NCBI GenBank assembly: GCA_002430545.1 | Contig: DJCM01000007.1 | Coordinates: 1 to 40,007, forward strand | Length of the DNA stretch: 40,007 bases | Origin: Flavobacteriaceae bacterium UBA5950 | GTDB lineage: Bacteria; Bacteroidota; Bacteroidia; Flavobacteriales; Flavobacteriaceae | Direction of reading: 5' to 3' | Shown here: one piece after another, positions 16,758-24,496 of the stretch | Position numbering within the stretch: position 1 is the first letter of the stretch | Layout: each line of letters opens with the position of its first letter | Position numbers and translations under genes: made by a program | Notes under the pieces: model-generated | Databases searched by the model: none | Seen by the model: only the letters and a program-made list of their open reading frames with translations | Told to the model about the DNA's origin: nothing

Positions 16758-17660
16758 ATGCTTCACATTGCCTTTGATGCTTGCTATGCCCACCCACTGC
16801 CTGAGAAGCACCGATTTCCGATGATTAAATATGAGTTGTTGCCAAAGCAACTCCTGCATGAAGGCACTTGTGTAGCTGAACAATTTTTCAGTCCAAAACC
16901 CATTCATAAAGACATTGTGTTGAGAGTACACACGCCTAGCTATTACGATCAATTGTGTGGGCTCACATTGTCCAAATCAGAGGTTCGAGGTTTAGGCTTT
17001 CCAATATCGAAAGAGCTTGTACATCGCGAGCATGTCATCGCACAAGGAACAATCGATGGGGCTGCTTATGCACTCGAGCATGGTATTGCGATGAACATTG
17101 CTGGAGGAACACATCATGCCTATGCCGATCGATCTGAAGCGTTTTGTATGCTCAACGATCAGGCTATTGCAGCGCAGTGGCTTCTTGACAATGGTAAAGC
17201 AAATAAGATATTGATTCTTGATTTGGATGTGCATCAAGGGAATGGAACTGCTGCTATTTTTTCAAATCATGAAAAGGTATTTACCTTTTCCATGCACGGA
17301 AAAAAAAACTATCCTTTTCGCAAAGAGAAAAGCGATTGGGATATTGCTTTAGCTGACCAAACAGATGATGCCACCTATATGAAAATCCTTGCAGATAGTT
17401 TGGATGATTTATACCAAAACGTACAGCCAGATTTTGTGTTTTATTTGTGTGGTGTTGACGTGATTACACAGGACAAGCTAGGAAGATTGGGCTTGTCGGT
17501 ATTGGGTTGTAAGCAGCGTGATGAGATGGTATTGCAGTGGTGTCAGCGACACGCCTTGCCTGTACAATGCAGCATGGGTGGTGGGTATGTGCCTGAGATT
17601 TCTGTTTTAGTAGAGGCCCACGCCAATACGTTTCGATTGGCGCAGGATATCTACTTTTAG
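16758..17660 (+). CDS. Histone-deacetylase-family zinc hydrolase (class IV-like)
   Basis: This 300-residue arginase/deacetylase-fold protein is predicted to remove acetyl groups from proteins or small amines such as acetylpolyamines. Zinc and catalytic motifs are visible: GGTHHA (116-121) with the tandem His pair, DLDVHQGNG (155-163) with metal ligands Asp157 and His159, and a third ligand Asp234 in CGVDVITQDKLG. The DxDxHxGNG form resembles the HDAC11/class IV bacterial group. It starts 4 nt after metG and is likely cotranscribed. The substrate is unknown; bacterial members include acetoin-utilisation AcuC and polyamine deacetylases. Confidence 0.88.
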   Translation: MLHIAFDACYAHPLPEKHRFPMIKYELLPKQLLHEGTCVAEQFFSPKPIHKDIVLRVHTPSYYDQLCGLTLSKSEVRGLGFPISKELVHREHVIAQGTIDGAAYALEHGIAMNIAGGTHHAYADRSEAFCMLNDQAIAAQWLLDNGKANKILILDLDVHQGNGTAAIFSNHEKVFTFSMHGKKNYPFRKEKSDWDIALADQTDDATYMKILADSLDDLYQNVQPDFVFYLCGVDVITQDKLGRLGLSVLGCKQRDEMVLQWCQRHALPVQCSMGGGYVPEISVLVEAHANTFRLAQDIYF

Positions 17661-17690
17661 GGTTAAAGCATCATCACTCATCACTAATGT

Positions 17691-17730
17691 TTATTTACGG
17701 ATATAATCGGTTATAAACGGTTATACACGA
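17691..17730. repeat. Four tandem copies of a 10-bp degenerate repeat
   Basis: Four consecutive decamers read TTATTTACGG, ATATAATCGG, TTATAAACGG and TTATACACGA, consensus about TTATAnACGG. They sit 31 nt after the hydrolase stop and 116 nt before the Zn-ribbon gene. A smaller direct repeat TCATCAC-TCATCAC lies just upstream at 17671-17684. A 10-bp period puts each copy on roughly the same helix face, which suits a protein-binding array, but no binding protein is known. Confidence 0.6.
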
Positions 17731-17845
17731 CTGTATAAGAAGATGAAGTAATTTTATTTGCTATATATCCAAAAAAAATTGAAAGCTTGTCTTGTTTTTT
17801 TTAAATTTAAATTCCTAGTTATGATTTATGAATTAAATATCTACT

Positions 17846-18199
17846 ATGGACAAAAGACAATGCCTTCAATGTCATGAGCCCATAACTGGGCGAAGTGATA
17901 AACGATTTTGTGGTGATAAGTGTCGAAATATCTATAACAACCAACAGAGACGTGAACACAAGCGGAACGTTTACAAAGTCAATAAACGCCTACTCCATAA
18001 CTATAGCATCTTAAAAAAATTAAACCCAAACTATAAAACCAATGTCTCGCGTAAAAAGCTAGAAGACGCAGCATTTTCTTTTACCTACATCACAAGTATT
18101 TATCATACAGAAGCTGGAAAGACCTATTACTTTGTATATGACCAGGGCTATATTCGTCTAGAGAACGGTTGGTGTATTTTGGTCAGGCGAAGAGAATAA
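17846..18199 (+). CDS. Small Zn-ribbon protein (DUF2116-like)
   Basis: This 117-residue cytoplasmic protein has an N-terminal four-cysteine zinc ribbon at Cys6, Cys9, Cys22 and Cys26 (CLQCHEP and RFCGDKCRN), followed by a basic linker rich in Arg/Lys. The C-terminal half has a HTEAGKTYYFVYDQGY stretch. Similar proteins are common in Flavobacteriia and are annotated as DUF2116-like Zn-ribbon proteins of unknown function. The basic character hints at nucleic-acid binding, which is inference. The 10-bp repeat array lies in its upstream region, and its stop is 1 bp from the stop of the convergent CBS gene. Confidence 0.8.
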   Translation: MDKRQCLQCHEPITGRSDKRFCGDKCRNIYNNQQRREHKRNVYKVNKRLLHNYSILKKLNPNYKTNVSRKKLEDAAFSFTYITSIYHTEAGKTYYFVYDQGYIRLENGWCILVRRRE

Positions 18200-18200
18200 G

Positions 18201-18665
18201 CTAACGCCAACGCTGGCTTCTGAGTTGAAGGGCAGCAACAACAACATCACGTCGGCTGATCTGACCAGCCAATCGACCATTGTTTAGCACAGGCAAACGA
18301 CGTCGACTATTGGAGTGAAAATACAAAGCTGCGTCAAAAATCGTACGATCATGTTCGATCGTATTCACTGGAAACGACATAAAATTTGATACTTGTTTTT
18401 CTAAAATAGGCATATTGAAGTATCTGCTTTCAGATATTTGTTTCATAAAATCTGCTTCTGAAACAATCCCAACAAGCATTCCGTTTTTATCAACGACTGG
18501 TCCACCAGAAATCCGATGTTTGATAAATAATTCCATCACCTCCAAAATCGATTGTTCTGGAGAAAATGTGATGAGATCTTTTGTCATATAATCTGAAACA
18601 AGTAGTGGTGGTTTGTGGGGCGCCTTCTTTTCAGCACGAGCACCTCTAAAACTTTTAATGGCCAT
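18201..18665 (-). CDS. CBS-domain protein
   Basis: This 154-residue cytoplasmic protein is made almost wholly of a tandem CBS (Bateman) module: repeat 1 about residues 22-78 (YMTKDLITFSPEQSILEVME through GIVSEADFM) and repeat 2 about 90-148 (FMSFPVNTIEHDRTIFDAA through GQISRRDVVVA). Such modules bind adenosine nucleotides and usually regulate a partner; the partner is not visible here. A short basic N-terminal tail precedes the repeats. It is divergent from the SDR gene at 18750 and ends 1 bp from the Zn-ribbon gene. Confidence 0.9.
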   Translation of the reverse strand: MAIKSFRGARAEKKAPHKPPLLVSDYMTKDLITFSPEQSILEVMELFIKHRISGGPVVDKNGMLVGIVSEADFMKQISESRYFNMPILEKQVSNFMSFPVNTIEHDRTIFDAALYFHSNSRRRLPVLNNGRLAGQISRRDVVVAALQLRSQRWR

Positions 18666-18737
18666 AATGATTTGGTTTATTTATCCCAATGTACGTATTT
18701 TTTTTGAAATGAACTAGACAGCCGATTGAAAAGACTT

Positions 18738-18745
18738 TATTTTTG
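18738..18745 (+). promoter_or_regulatory. -7 element (TATTTTTG) of the SDR gene
   Basis: TATTTTTG matches TAnnTTTG and ends 4 nt before the ATG at 18750. A transcript from here would be close to leaderless. It overlaps the N-terminal codons of the longer TTG-started frame (18726), which favours the ATG at 18750. Confidence 0.45.
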
Positions 18746-18749
18746 TAAG

Positions 18750-19571
18750 ATGAAAAAGCGAATTGGCATATTGGGTTGTGGTTGGCTTGGCTTGGGTCTT
18801 TCACAATCATTTGTCGAAGAAGGGCATGATGTGCATGGAAGTCGACAATCAAACAAAGGGGTTAATTTTCTTCAAGAAAATGGAATTCGTGGCTTTGTAG
18901 TCCAAGTCCATGAAGATCAAATTATTGGGGATCTATCTGCCTTTCTTTCAAAGGTCAATTGCTTATTTTTGACTTTACCTCCAGGCATTCGAAAAAATCC
19001 AAAACGTAACTTTATTGCTGTCATCCAGCAGCTTGTCCCACATATCCAAAACACTAAAGTCCAACAAGTGGTGTTTACCAGTAGCACAAGTGTTTTTGGA
19101 CCACAACAAGGGCTTGTTACGCCTCAAACAATCCCCTTACCAGAAAGTGAAAGTGGCAAACAATTGCTTGAGGTCGAAAAAATCTTATTATCACAACCTC
19201 ATTTTTCCACTCAGATTGTTCGTCTAGGTGGGCTTATCGGCGATGATCGACACCCTGTAAAGCAGCTCTCAAAATTACCAATTGTTCACAACCCCGAGGC
19301 GCCAATCAATCTTATAAATAAAACTGATGCAATTGGGTTGCTTCGCTATTTATCCGAACAAGCGCCTTGGCAGAAAATTTATCATGGTGTTGCGCCCTGG
19401 CATCCAACAAAAAAGGACTTTTATCTACATGCTGCAAAGCAATTGCAAATCTCTTCCCCAAAGTTTAGTTCTGAAAAAGGAGTAGCAACTAAAGTCGTTT
19501 CCGATCCTTATATCGAATCGGGGGCTTATCGATTTGTGGAGCCAAAACTTGGGCTTGATCTGCAGTTGTAG
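18750..19571 (+). CDS. NAD(P)-binding SDR-family protein, YeeZ/epimerase-like
   Basis: This 273-residue cytoplasmic protein of the extended short-chain dehydrogenase/epimerase type resembles YeeZ. The Rossmann motif GILGCGWLGLGL is at the N-terminus, followed by a substrate region with FTSSTSVFG and the QIVRLGGLIGDDRHP segment typical of NAD-dependent epimerases. A canonical YxxxK catalytic pair is not obvious, so activity is uncertain. ATG 18750 is chosen because of the promoter element ending at 18745. The last 83 bp overlap the convergent lipoprotein gene. Confidence 0.82.
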   Translation: MKKRIGILGCGWLGLGLSQSFVEEGHDVHGSRQSNKGVNFLQENGIRGFVVQVHEDQIIGDLSAFLSKVNCLFLTLPPGIRKNPKRNFIAVIQQLVPHIQNTKVQQVVFTSSTSVFGPQQGLVTPQTIPLPESESGKQLLEVEKILLSQPHFSTQIVRLGGLIGDDRHPVKQLSKLPIVHNPEAPINLINKTDAIGLLRYLSEQAPWQKIYHGVAPWHPTKKDFYLHAAKQLQISSPKFSSEKGVATKVVSDPYIESGAYRFVEPKLGLDLQL

Positions 19572-20013
19572 AAAAACGGTTGTAGTGATCGGCAAATATA
19601 TTCCATGAAATCACCACATCATCCATTGATTTGACAAAGGTGGAGTTTGCATACTGCGCTGGATTGGTATATCGGACAATCCCTAGTCGCGTTTGAAAAA
19701 CCTTGTAACGACTTAGAAGTTGAGGGATTCGAAGTTGGTCTGGGAATTTTTTTTCTGAAATTCGATCTGCCTCATCGCCAATTGATTCGAGCAGTTGTTG
19801 AAGCGAATTGGTATCGACATTTGGCAGCTCTTCAAGTTGGGCAAACAAGGATGTAAAGGGCTGTTCTTCTCCTAGTGGAATTGAGGTGAGTTGAGGTTTA
19901 TTATCAAAAAAAACTCTGTTTTCTACAACGATTGGTTCAGCACTGTTTGTTTGTTGTTCTGATTGAGAACATGAGGTCATGATTGCGAAAAACAATATGA
20001 AAATTCGTTTCAT
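19489..20013 (-). CDS. Small predicted lipoprotein of unknown function
   Basis: This 174-residue protein has a short signal peptide and a lipobox ending at Cys15 (AIMTSC), so it is likely lipid-anchored. After a Ser/Glu/Gln-rich linker the body is helical, with a FTSLFAQLEELPNVDT segment. I do not recognise a family. Its last 83 bp lie antisense to the 3' end of the SDR gene, so the C-terminal residues are constrained by two frames or one gene has an extended end. A TATATTTG -7 element lies 4 nt upstream of the ATG. Confidence 0.75.
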   Translation of the reverse strand: MKRIFILFFAIMTSCSQSEQQTNSAEPIVVENRVFFDNKPQLTSIPLGEEQPFTSLFAQLEELPNVDTNSLQQLLESIGDEADRISEKKFPDQLRIPQLLSRYKVFQTRLGIVRYTNPAQYANSTFVKSMDDVVISWNIFADHYNRFSTTADQAQVLAPQIDKPPIRYKDRKRL

Positions 20014-20017
20014 TCAA

Positions 20018-20025
20018 CAAATATA
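20018..20025 (-). promoter_or_regulatory. -7 element (TATATTTG) of the small lipoprotein gene
   Basis: The minus strand reads TATATTTG, an exact TAnnTTTG match, 4 nt upstream of the ATG at 20013. It suggests an almost leaderless message and separates this gene from the PUL upstream. Confidence 0.45.
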
Positions 20026-20049
20026 CAGTATGTGTGGCGTAATTTGCCC

Positions 20050-20284
20050 TTAGCGTTTATATCCAGGTGGGTTGGCAATTGCCATTTTTGGACTCCGGTT
20101 TTCATTTTTATCCCAAATTCCCATTGTGAACCATCGTCTCCTTCATGGTGTATTTTCCAATACTTGTCAATTTAGGAAAAGTAGAACAAAGGCGCTCTTC
20201 CAAAAAAGCATCGCAATTCATAAGATTAACATCACATGCTTCCATTCGTTTTGAGCGTTGAGTAAATAAATTGATAGTATGCAT
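20050..20284 (-). pseudogene. Frameshifted small ORF of unknown family (about 77 residues if repaired)
   Basis: An ATG at 20284 starts MHTINLFTQRSKRMEACDVN and continues to about GKYTMKET. The frame then runs to a stop at 20108-20110. One frame over, a coherent C-terminus appears: WFTMGIWDKNENRSPKMAIA then NPPGYKR and TAA at 20050-20052. Dropping a single A near 20135-20140 joins the halves into a 77-residue protein ending in a typical basic tail. I do not recognise the family. The third frame is also open (ending at 20010), so the joined reading is probable rather than certain. It lies just after the last PUL gene. Confidence 0.45.
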
Positions 20285-20298
20285 CAACCTAACCTACT

Positions 20299-21738
20299 TT
20301 AATTTTTGGTGGGATTTAAAGATTCTCCTTTCCGTGATTTCAACAGTGCTCTTATTTCATTGGCGCGAGTCTCATCTATACTATAGTCACGCATAATCCA
20401 CATCGCAGCCAATGTTCCAAGTGTTGGGAAAAAACAAAAGAAAGCATGCAGTCCATCTACTGCCGATTGTTGCTCTACGGTGGTTAAGTCTGGATTAAAG
20501 CCCACCGCAGCAATCATCACACCGCTCAGAGCCCCTGCTATGGCAAAGCCTACTTTAACCATCCACCAATAAATCGCTCCAAAAACTCCTTCTCTTCTTT
20601 TACCTGAGTTTAGCTCATCAACGTCTATTACATCTGCAGTCATAGACATCATAATGGTAAATAAACTTCCAATACCAAATGAAAAAAATGGAAGAGCAAT
20701 AATATACATCCAAGGCTTTCCAGGAATGAATAAAAAGTATAGCATAATATACCCTAGAATAGATATACTTTGCGATAGCATAAATGCTTTTTTCTTTCCA
20801 ATTCTTTTGGATAACCAAGCTACAATAGGGATTACGATAAAAGTAGTTCCCAAAGCACCAAGGCATCCAAAGAGTGATACCCAAATTCCAGTAGCTTCGG
20901 CATCGCCGTTAAAAAGTTTATATACAATGACAAAGAAAGTTAGGGACGATACCGCCATAAAGGCATTGTATATAAAAAATGTAGCACCACATAATTTTCT
21001 AAACTCTTTAATTTTAAATGCTTCGATAAAGCTGTCATAAATTTTTCCAAGACTAGCGCCAATACTAGCAATACTCAAGGGCTCATAATCTTCATTAAGG
21101 GTAGATTTGCTCTTTATGAATATTGCTGGAACAATCGCGCAAATTACACAAGGGATTGCTACCCATATTGCGAGTTCTCTTGCTGCTTCATCTGCTGAAG
21201 GAAACCACTCGGTGTCATACATTATGACCCAAAACCACGGGGCAATCACCCATGCCCATTGCCCAATCCATTGCGCAATAGCCATGATGTTTGTACGTTC
21301 GTGAAAATCATCACTCATTTCATACCCCATAGCTACATAGGGAACACTGAAAAAAGTAAGCCCTAAATAAAAAATAATGGACCATATAAAGAAATACCAA
21401 AAATTAAATTGTAATGAATTCTCCTTAAATAGCTGCCACATAAAAATGTAGGCAACTCCCATAACAATACCGCCTACCAAAACATACTGTTTCCGGCGTC
21501 CCCATTTCGATTTGGTATTATCAGATATAAAACCCATTATAGGGTCTGTAATAGCATCAAATATTCTAGGGAAAAAATATATAAGAGACCACATCCAACC
21601 TGGAAAACCCAAATCTTGAACTAACACAACCATAAAAATCCCAAGAATGGCAGGAAACATTTGATTGGCAAACATGCCTATGCCAAAAGCAATTTTTTGA
21701 GCTATTGGGACTCTGTTTTGTAAGGAAGGGTTGTCCAT
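20299..21738 (-). CDS. GPH-type MFS sugar transporter (Na+/H+ symporter family)
   Basis: This inner-membrane carrier of 479 residues has about 12 predicted membrane helices. The pattern of IFDAITDPIMGFISDNTKSK in the loop after helix 2, with WGRRKQY, is characteristic of the glycoside-pentoside-hexuronide:cation symporter family (MelB/XynB-like). Such carriers take glycosides and oligosaccharides rather than only monosaccharides. It is the last gene of the PUL, 10 nt after GH30, so import of laminarin-derived di- or oligosaccharides into the cytoplasm is the likely role. This gives the PUL two unrelated MFS carriers. Confidence 0.9.
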   Translation of the reverse strand: MDNPSLQNRVPIAQKIAFGIGMFANQMFPAILGIFMVVLVQDLGFPGWMWSLIYFFPRIFDAITDPIMGFISDNTKSKWGRRKQYVLVGGIVMGVAYIFMWQLFKENSLQFNFWYFFIWSIIFYLGLTFFSVPYVAMGYEMSDDFHERTNIMAIAQWIGQWAWVIAPWFWVIMYDTEWFPSADEAARELAIWVAIPCVICAIVPAIFIKSKSTLNEDYEPLSIASIGASLGKIYDSFIEAFKIKEFRKLCGATFFIYNAFMAVSSLTFFVIVYKLFNGDAEATGIWVSLFGCLGALGTTFIVIPIVAWLSKRIGKKKAFMLSQSISILGYIMLYFLFIPGKPWMYIIALPFFSFGIGSLFTIMMSMTADVIDVDELNSGKRREGVFGAIYWWMVKVGFAIAGALSGVMIAAVGFNPDLTTVEQQSAVDGLHAFFCFFPTLGTLAAMWIMRDYSIDETRANEIRALLKSRKGESLNPTKN

Positions 21739-21748
21739 GATACTCGTT

Positions 21749-23230
21749 TTAGTGGTTCTGGATCATTATGGTTTGTATTGCTTGCGGGCTGATGCTTATA
21801 TTTTTGGTAAAACCATCATGAGTTAATTCGAAATTTTTTAGCGTGGTCCCTTCATTAAATACGACAACTGCTATGCTTCCATCTGGATTTTTGGCAGCAG
21901 CTACCATAAGTTCCTCATCAGATTTTTTGGCATCAATTACTTTAGCCTCTGGTCGAATAAACTTGCTAAAATGAGCCATGATATAGTATAGCGGTGTGTA
22001 GTAAACCTCGTCCTTTTCTGAGTCTACAATTACAGGGGCAATACACCAGTTATTTGCCCAATTCGGTCCTCCTTTAGTGTCTAAAACCATATTCCAATCT
22101 ACCCAACCATCGACCCAATTGTTTAGGCATCCGATAATGTCTCGAGCATATCTATTGGCAGGAGCGTATTTGGGATGTAAATATTTTTTCTCTTCCTCTC
22201 TCCAGTCATATCCCCAATCCGTGGCTTCTTTTTTCCAATACCATTTGTCGTCTTTCCAAACAGGCACTTCAGCATCTACACAAGCTTCTGTTTGAATGAG
22301 ATATTTTTCTGGGGCCTTTTTGTGTGCGTACTGCAATTCCTCTGGGAAATAGTCATAAGTGCTTTCGTACCAATGAATTGCTGTTCCGTCGTAATACTTA
22401 CTTGAAGCTTCGTCTTTGTACATGACATCTACCCACTCACGTATTCCTTCACGGTTTTGGTCATAACCTAAAATTTTAAGGTGGCCTTTGCCATCAGCTT
22501 CGAGCTTTGGACCCAAAAAGTTTTGAACGAAGTGCGTCATTTCTTCAGGTGAATAATGCATGCTTTCCCAATTCTCACCATTTCCATGCGGCTCATTTTC
22601 GACAGTAAATCCCCAAATGTCAATTCCTTCTGCCTTGTAGGCATCAACATATTTTGAAAAGAACAAAGCCCAAGTGTCGTAATACTCTGGCAGTAGTTTT
22701 CCACCAACCCAACTATTGTTGTCTTTCATCCATGGAGATGCAGTCCAAGGTGAAGAAAAAAGTTTAAACCCATCCTCTGATACCGCCATCGCATCCTTTA
22801 TCATGGGAATAATATCGTCCTTATCCTCATCTATCGAAAAGTGATCCAAATTTTTATCTCCTGCCACAGGTGTGTAGGAGTAATTGTTTAATGAAAAGTC
22901 ACATGAGTTCATGTGCGTACGCGTAAGGGAATAACGCGCGCCATCTTTCGCAAAATAAGCTGCTAAAATTTCATTGCGTTTTTCTTCACTCATCTTGTTC
23001 AGCAAATAAGCTGAAGATTCAGTAAAGGCTCCGCCAAAGCCTGTTATGGTTTGAAGTTCTATTTTTGAGTTAATCACGACTGTTGATGCCTCTGAATCAT
23101 GTTCAAATGATGCTTGTAAGCTTAATTGATTGCCGCTTTCAGAGGTTTCATAAACTTGCACTTCCGGGTTTATAGAATTACAAGATATCGCTGTAAAAAG
23201 AATCATTAAAAAAAGAGCTTTATAATACAT
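21749..23230 (-). CDS. GH30 beta-glucosidase/beta-1,6-glucanase lipoprotein
   Basis: This 493-residue glycoside hydrolase family 30 enzyme has a lipobox ending at Cys17 (TAISC). The (beta/alpha)8 barrel start ITGFGGAFTESSA is a GH30 signature. The acid/base Glu213 lies in TVENEPHG and the nucleophile Glu315 in LIQTEACVD. A C-terminal beta-domain (from about residue 420) follows. In characterised flavobacterial laminarin loci GH30 enzymes attack beta-1,6 linkages of side branches, and this is the inferred role. The GH17 stop is 3 nt upstream, so the two are cotranscribed. Confidence 0.93.
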   Translation of the reverse strand: MYYKALFLMILFTAISCNSINPEVQVYETSESGNQLSLQASFEHDSEASTVVINSKIELQTITGFGGAFTESSAYLLNKMSEEKRNEILAAYFAKDGARYSLTRTHMNSCDFSLNNYSYTPVAGDKNLDHFSIDEDKDDIIPMIKDAMAVSEDGFKLFSSPWTASPWMKDNNSWVGGKLLPEYYDTWALFFSKYVDAYKAEGIDIWGFTVENEPHGNGENWESMHYSPEEMTHFVQNFLGPKLEADGKGHLKILGYDQNREGIREWVDVMYKDEASSKYYDGTAIHWYESTYDYFPEELQYAHKKAPEKYLIQTEACVDAEVPVWKDDKWYWKKEATDWGYDWREEEKKYLHPKYAPANRYARDIIGCLNNWVDGWVDWNMVLDTKGGPNWANNWCIAPVIVDSEKDEVYYTPLYYIMAHFSKFIRPEAKVIDAKKSDEELMVAAAKNPDGSIAVVVFNEGTTLKNFELTHDGFTKNISISPQAIQTIMIQNH

Positions 23231-23233
23231 AAT

Positions 23234-24496
23234 CTATTTGTTTATATCCTTTTTAGGAGCTATTGGGGGTAAGATCGAAACTAACAGCTTATCCTCATTC
23301 CCATTGAAAGTTTTTTCAATCGTGTTTCCATTTCGTGTCAATCCAGAAAAAATTCCTTTATCAACTGAACTCCATAAGGCATACTTTGCTTTTCCGTCAA
23401 CTGTAAACAACCCAAAATGATTTTCAGATCCCATCGGGTTTTCGGCATCTTTCCATGGCTCATCGAAAGCTTCGAAATAAAAGCAGCTAACGCCGTTTTC
23501 TTTCGACCACTTTCGCAGATAATCATAATACTTTTTTGCTTTATACTCGTCGGCTGCTTGTGAACCCTCTGCTCCATAAAACCCGTTTGAGGCAGTTGCC
23601 CAACCAGTCTCTCCAATATGAATTGGTTTGTCGATTCCCAAACTCAATATATACTGCTTTACATCGTTGTATTGGCCAGCTGCAAACTCCCCTGCGCGTT
23701 GCATCGATGCATCAATTTGCTCGATTTTACTCAAACTCGGATCTCGGCTGTACCAATAATCGGGACTGTAATGGGAATTGTGAAAGGCATACGTATGCAT
23801 CGAAATAAAATCGACTGCGGTGATTAAACGATTCAAATCCTCTATGTGATAATTGTCTGAAGCACCTCCCCATGCAGCAAAATCGTCGGAGCTTGTAATC
23901 CACAAATCGCTGGGAAGATCACCTTCGTTTTTGAGATCTTGTAGGTAATTGACCCACTTTAAAATCACCGAGGGTGGCACAAAATAGCATGTCGCCCAAT
24001 GAACCATGGCTTCGTTTCCAACCGCAATCATCTTAATGATATCCGGATATTGTTTAGCATATTGAACCGCACGTTGTACTTCGGCTTCATTGTATGGCTC
24101 ATCCTCTTGGGTATGGTCGGGGTGGTCTGTCCAAGCGTCTTTACAGTTGATCCAAGCACCAACCATGACATACATCTCAAATGATGAGTCCTCTTGTTTC
24201 AGCTCTGTAATCGCTTGTAGTAGATTTGGCAGTTCTGCCAGCTCTGTATTATAGGTACGCAGTATTTTGACATCTATCGCAGATAAAATTCGCATATCAT
24301 CCTTGATTTGGTCAACACTCGGTACGGTATCACGAGATATAGCACGATAGCCCCCATAGGAAATCGCTTGATAGTTTGGGTTTCCTAGGATATCTGCTGC
24401 CGTTGGGCCTTCTGGCAAAGGTGAGCAGCTCGTCCAGAGTAGAGAAACACCAGTCATCAGTAACAGTATTCGTTGAATTGTTTGAAATTGGTTCAT
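23234..24496 (-). CDS. GH17 beta-1,3-glucanase lipoprotein
   Basis: This 420-residue glycoside hydrolase family 17 protein acts on beta-1,3-glucan chains. The lipobox ends at Cys24 (LWTSC). The acid/base Glu162 is in IAVGNEAMV and the nucleophile Glu296 in HIGETGWAT, the two GH17 hallmarks, and WG-Y-rich substrate loops lie between them. Flavobacterial relatives in laminarin loci degrade unbranched laminarin oligomers. It starts with a 4-nt ATGA overlap with the phosphorylase gene and is followed after 3 nt by GH30. Periplasmic or outer-membrane location is inferred from the lipobox. Confidence 0.95.
   Translation of the reverse strand: MNQFQTIQRILLLMTGVSLLWTSCSPLPEGPTAADILGNPNYQAISYGGYRAISRDTVPSVDQIKDDMRILSAIDVKILRTYNTELAELPNLLQAITELKQEDSSFEMYVMVGAWINCKDAWTDHPDHTQEDEPYNEAEVQRAVQYAKQYPDIIKMIAVGNEAMVHWATCYFVPPSVILKWVNYLQDLKNEGDLPSDLWITSSDDFAAWGGASDNYHIEDLNRLITAVDFISMHTYAFHNSHYSPDYWYSRDPSLSKIEQIDASMQRAGEFAAGQYNDVKQYILSLGIDKPIHIGETGWATASNGFYGAEGSQAADEYKAKKYYDYLRKWSKENGVSCFYFEAFDEPWKDAENPMGSENHFGLFTVDGKAKYALWSSVDKGIFSGLTRNGNTIEKTFNGNEDKLLVSILPPIAPKKDINK

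Noticed and set aside
20010..20165. Open frame reading through 20010 with an ATGA overlap onto the small lipoprotein gene
   Set aside because: Its 3' end runs through an exact -7 promoter element, and the alternative frame gives a more natural C-terminus; kept only as an ambiguity in the pseudogene entry.
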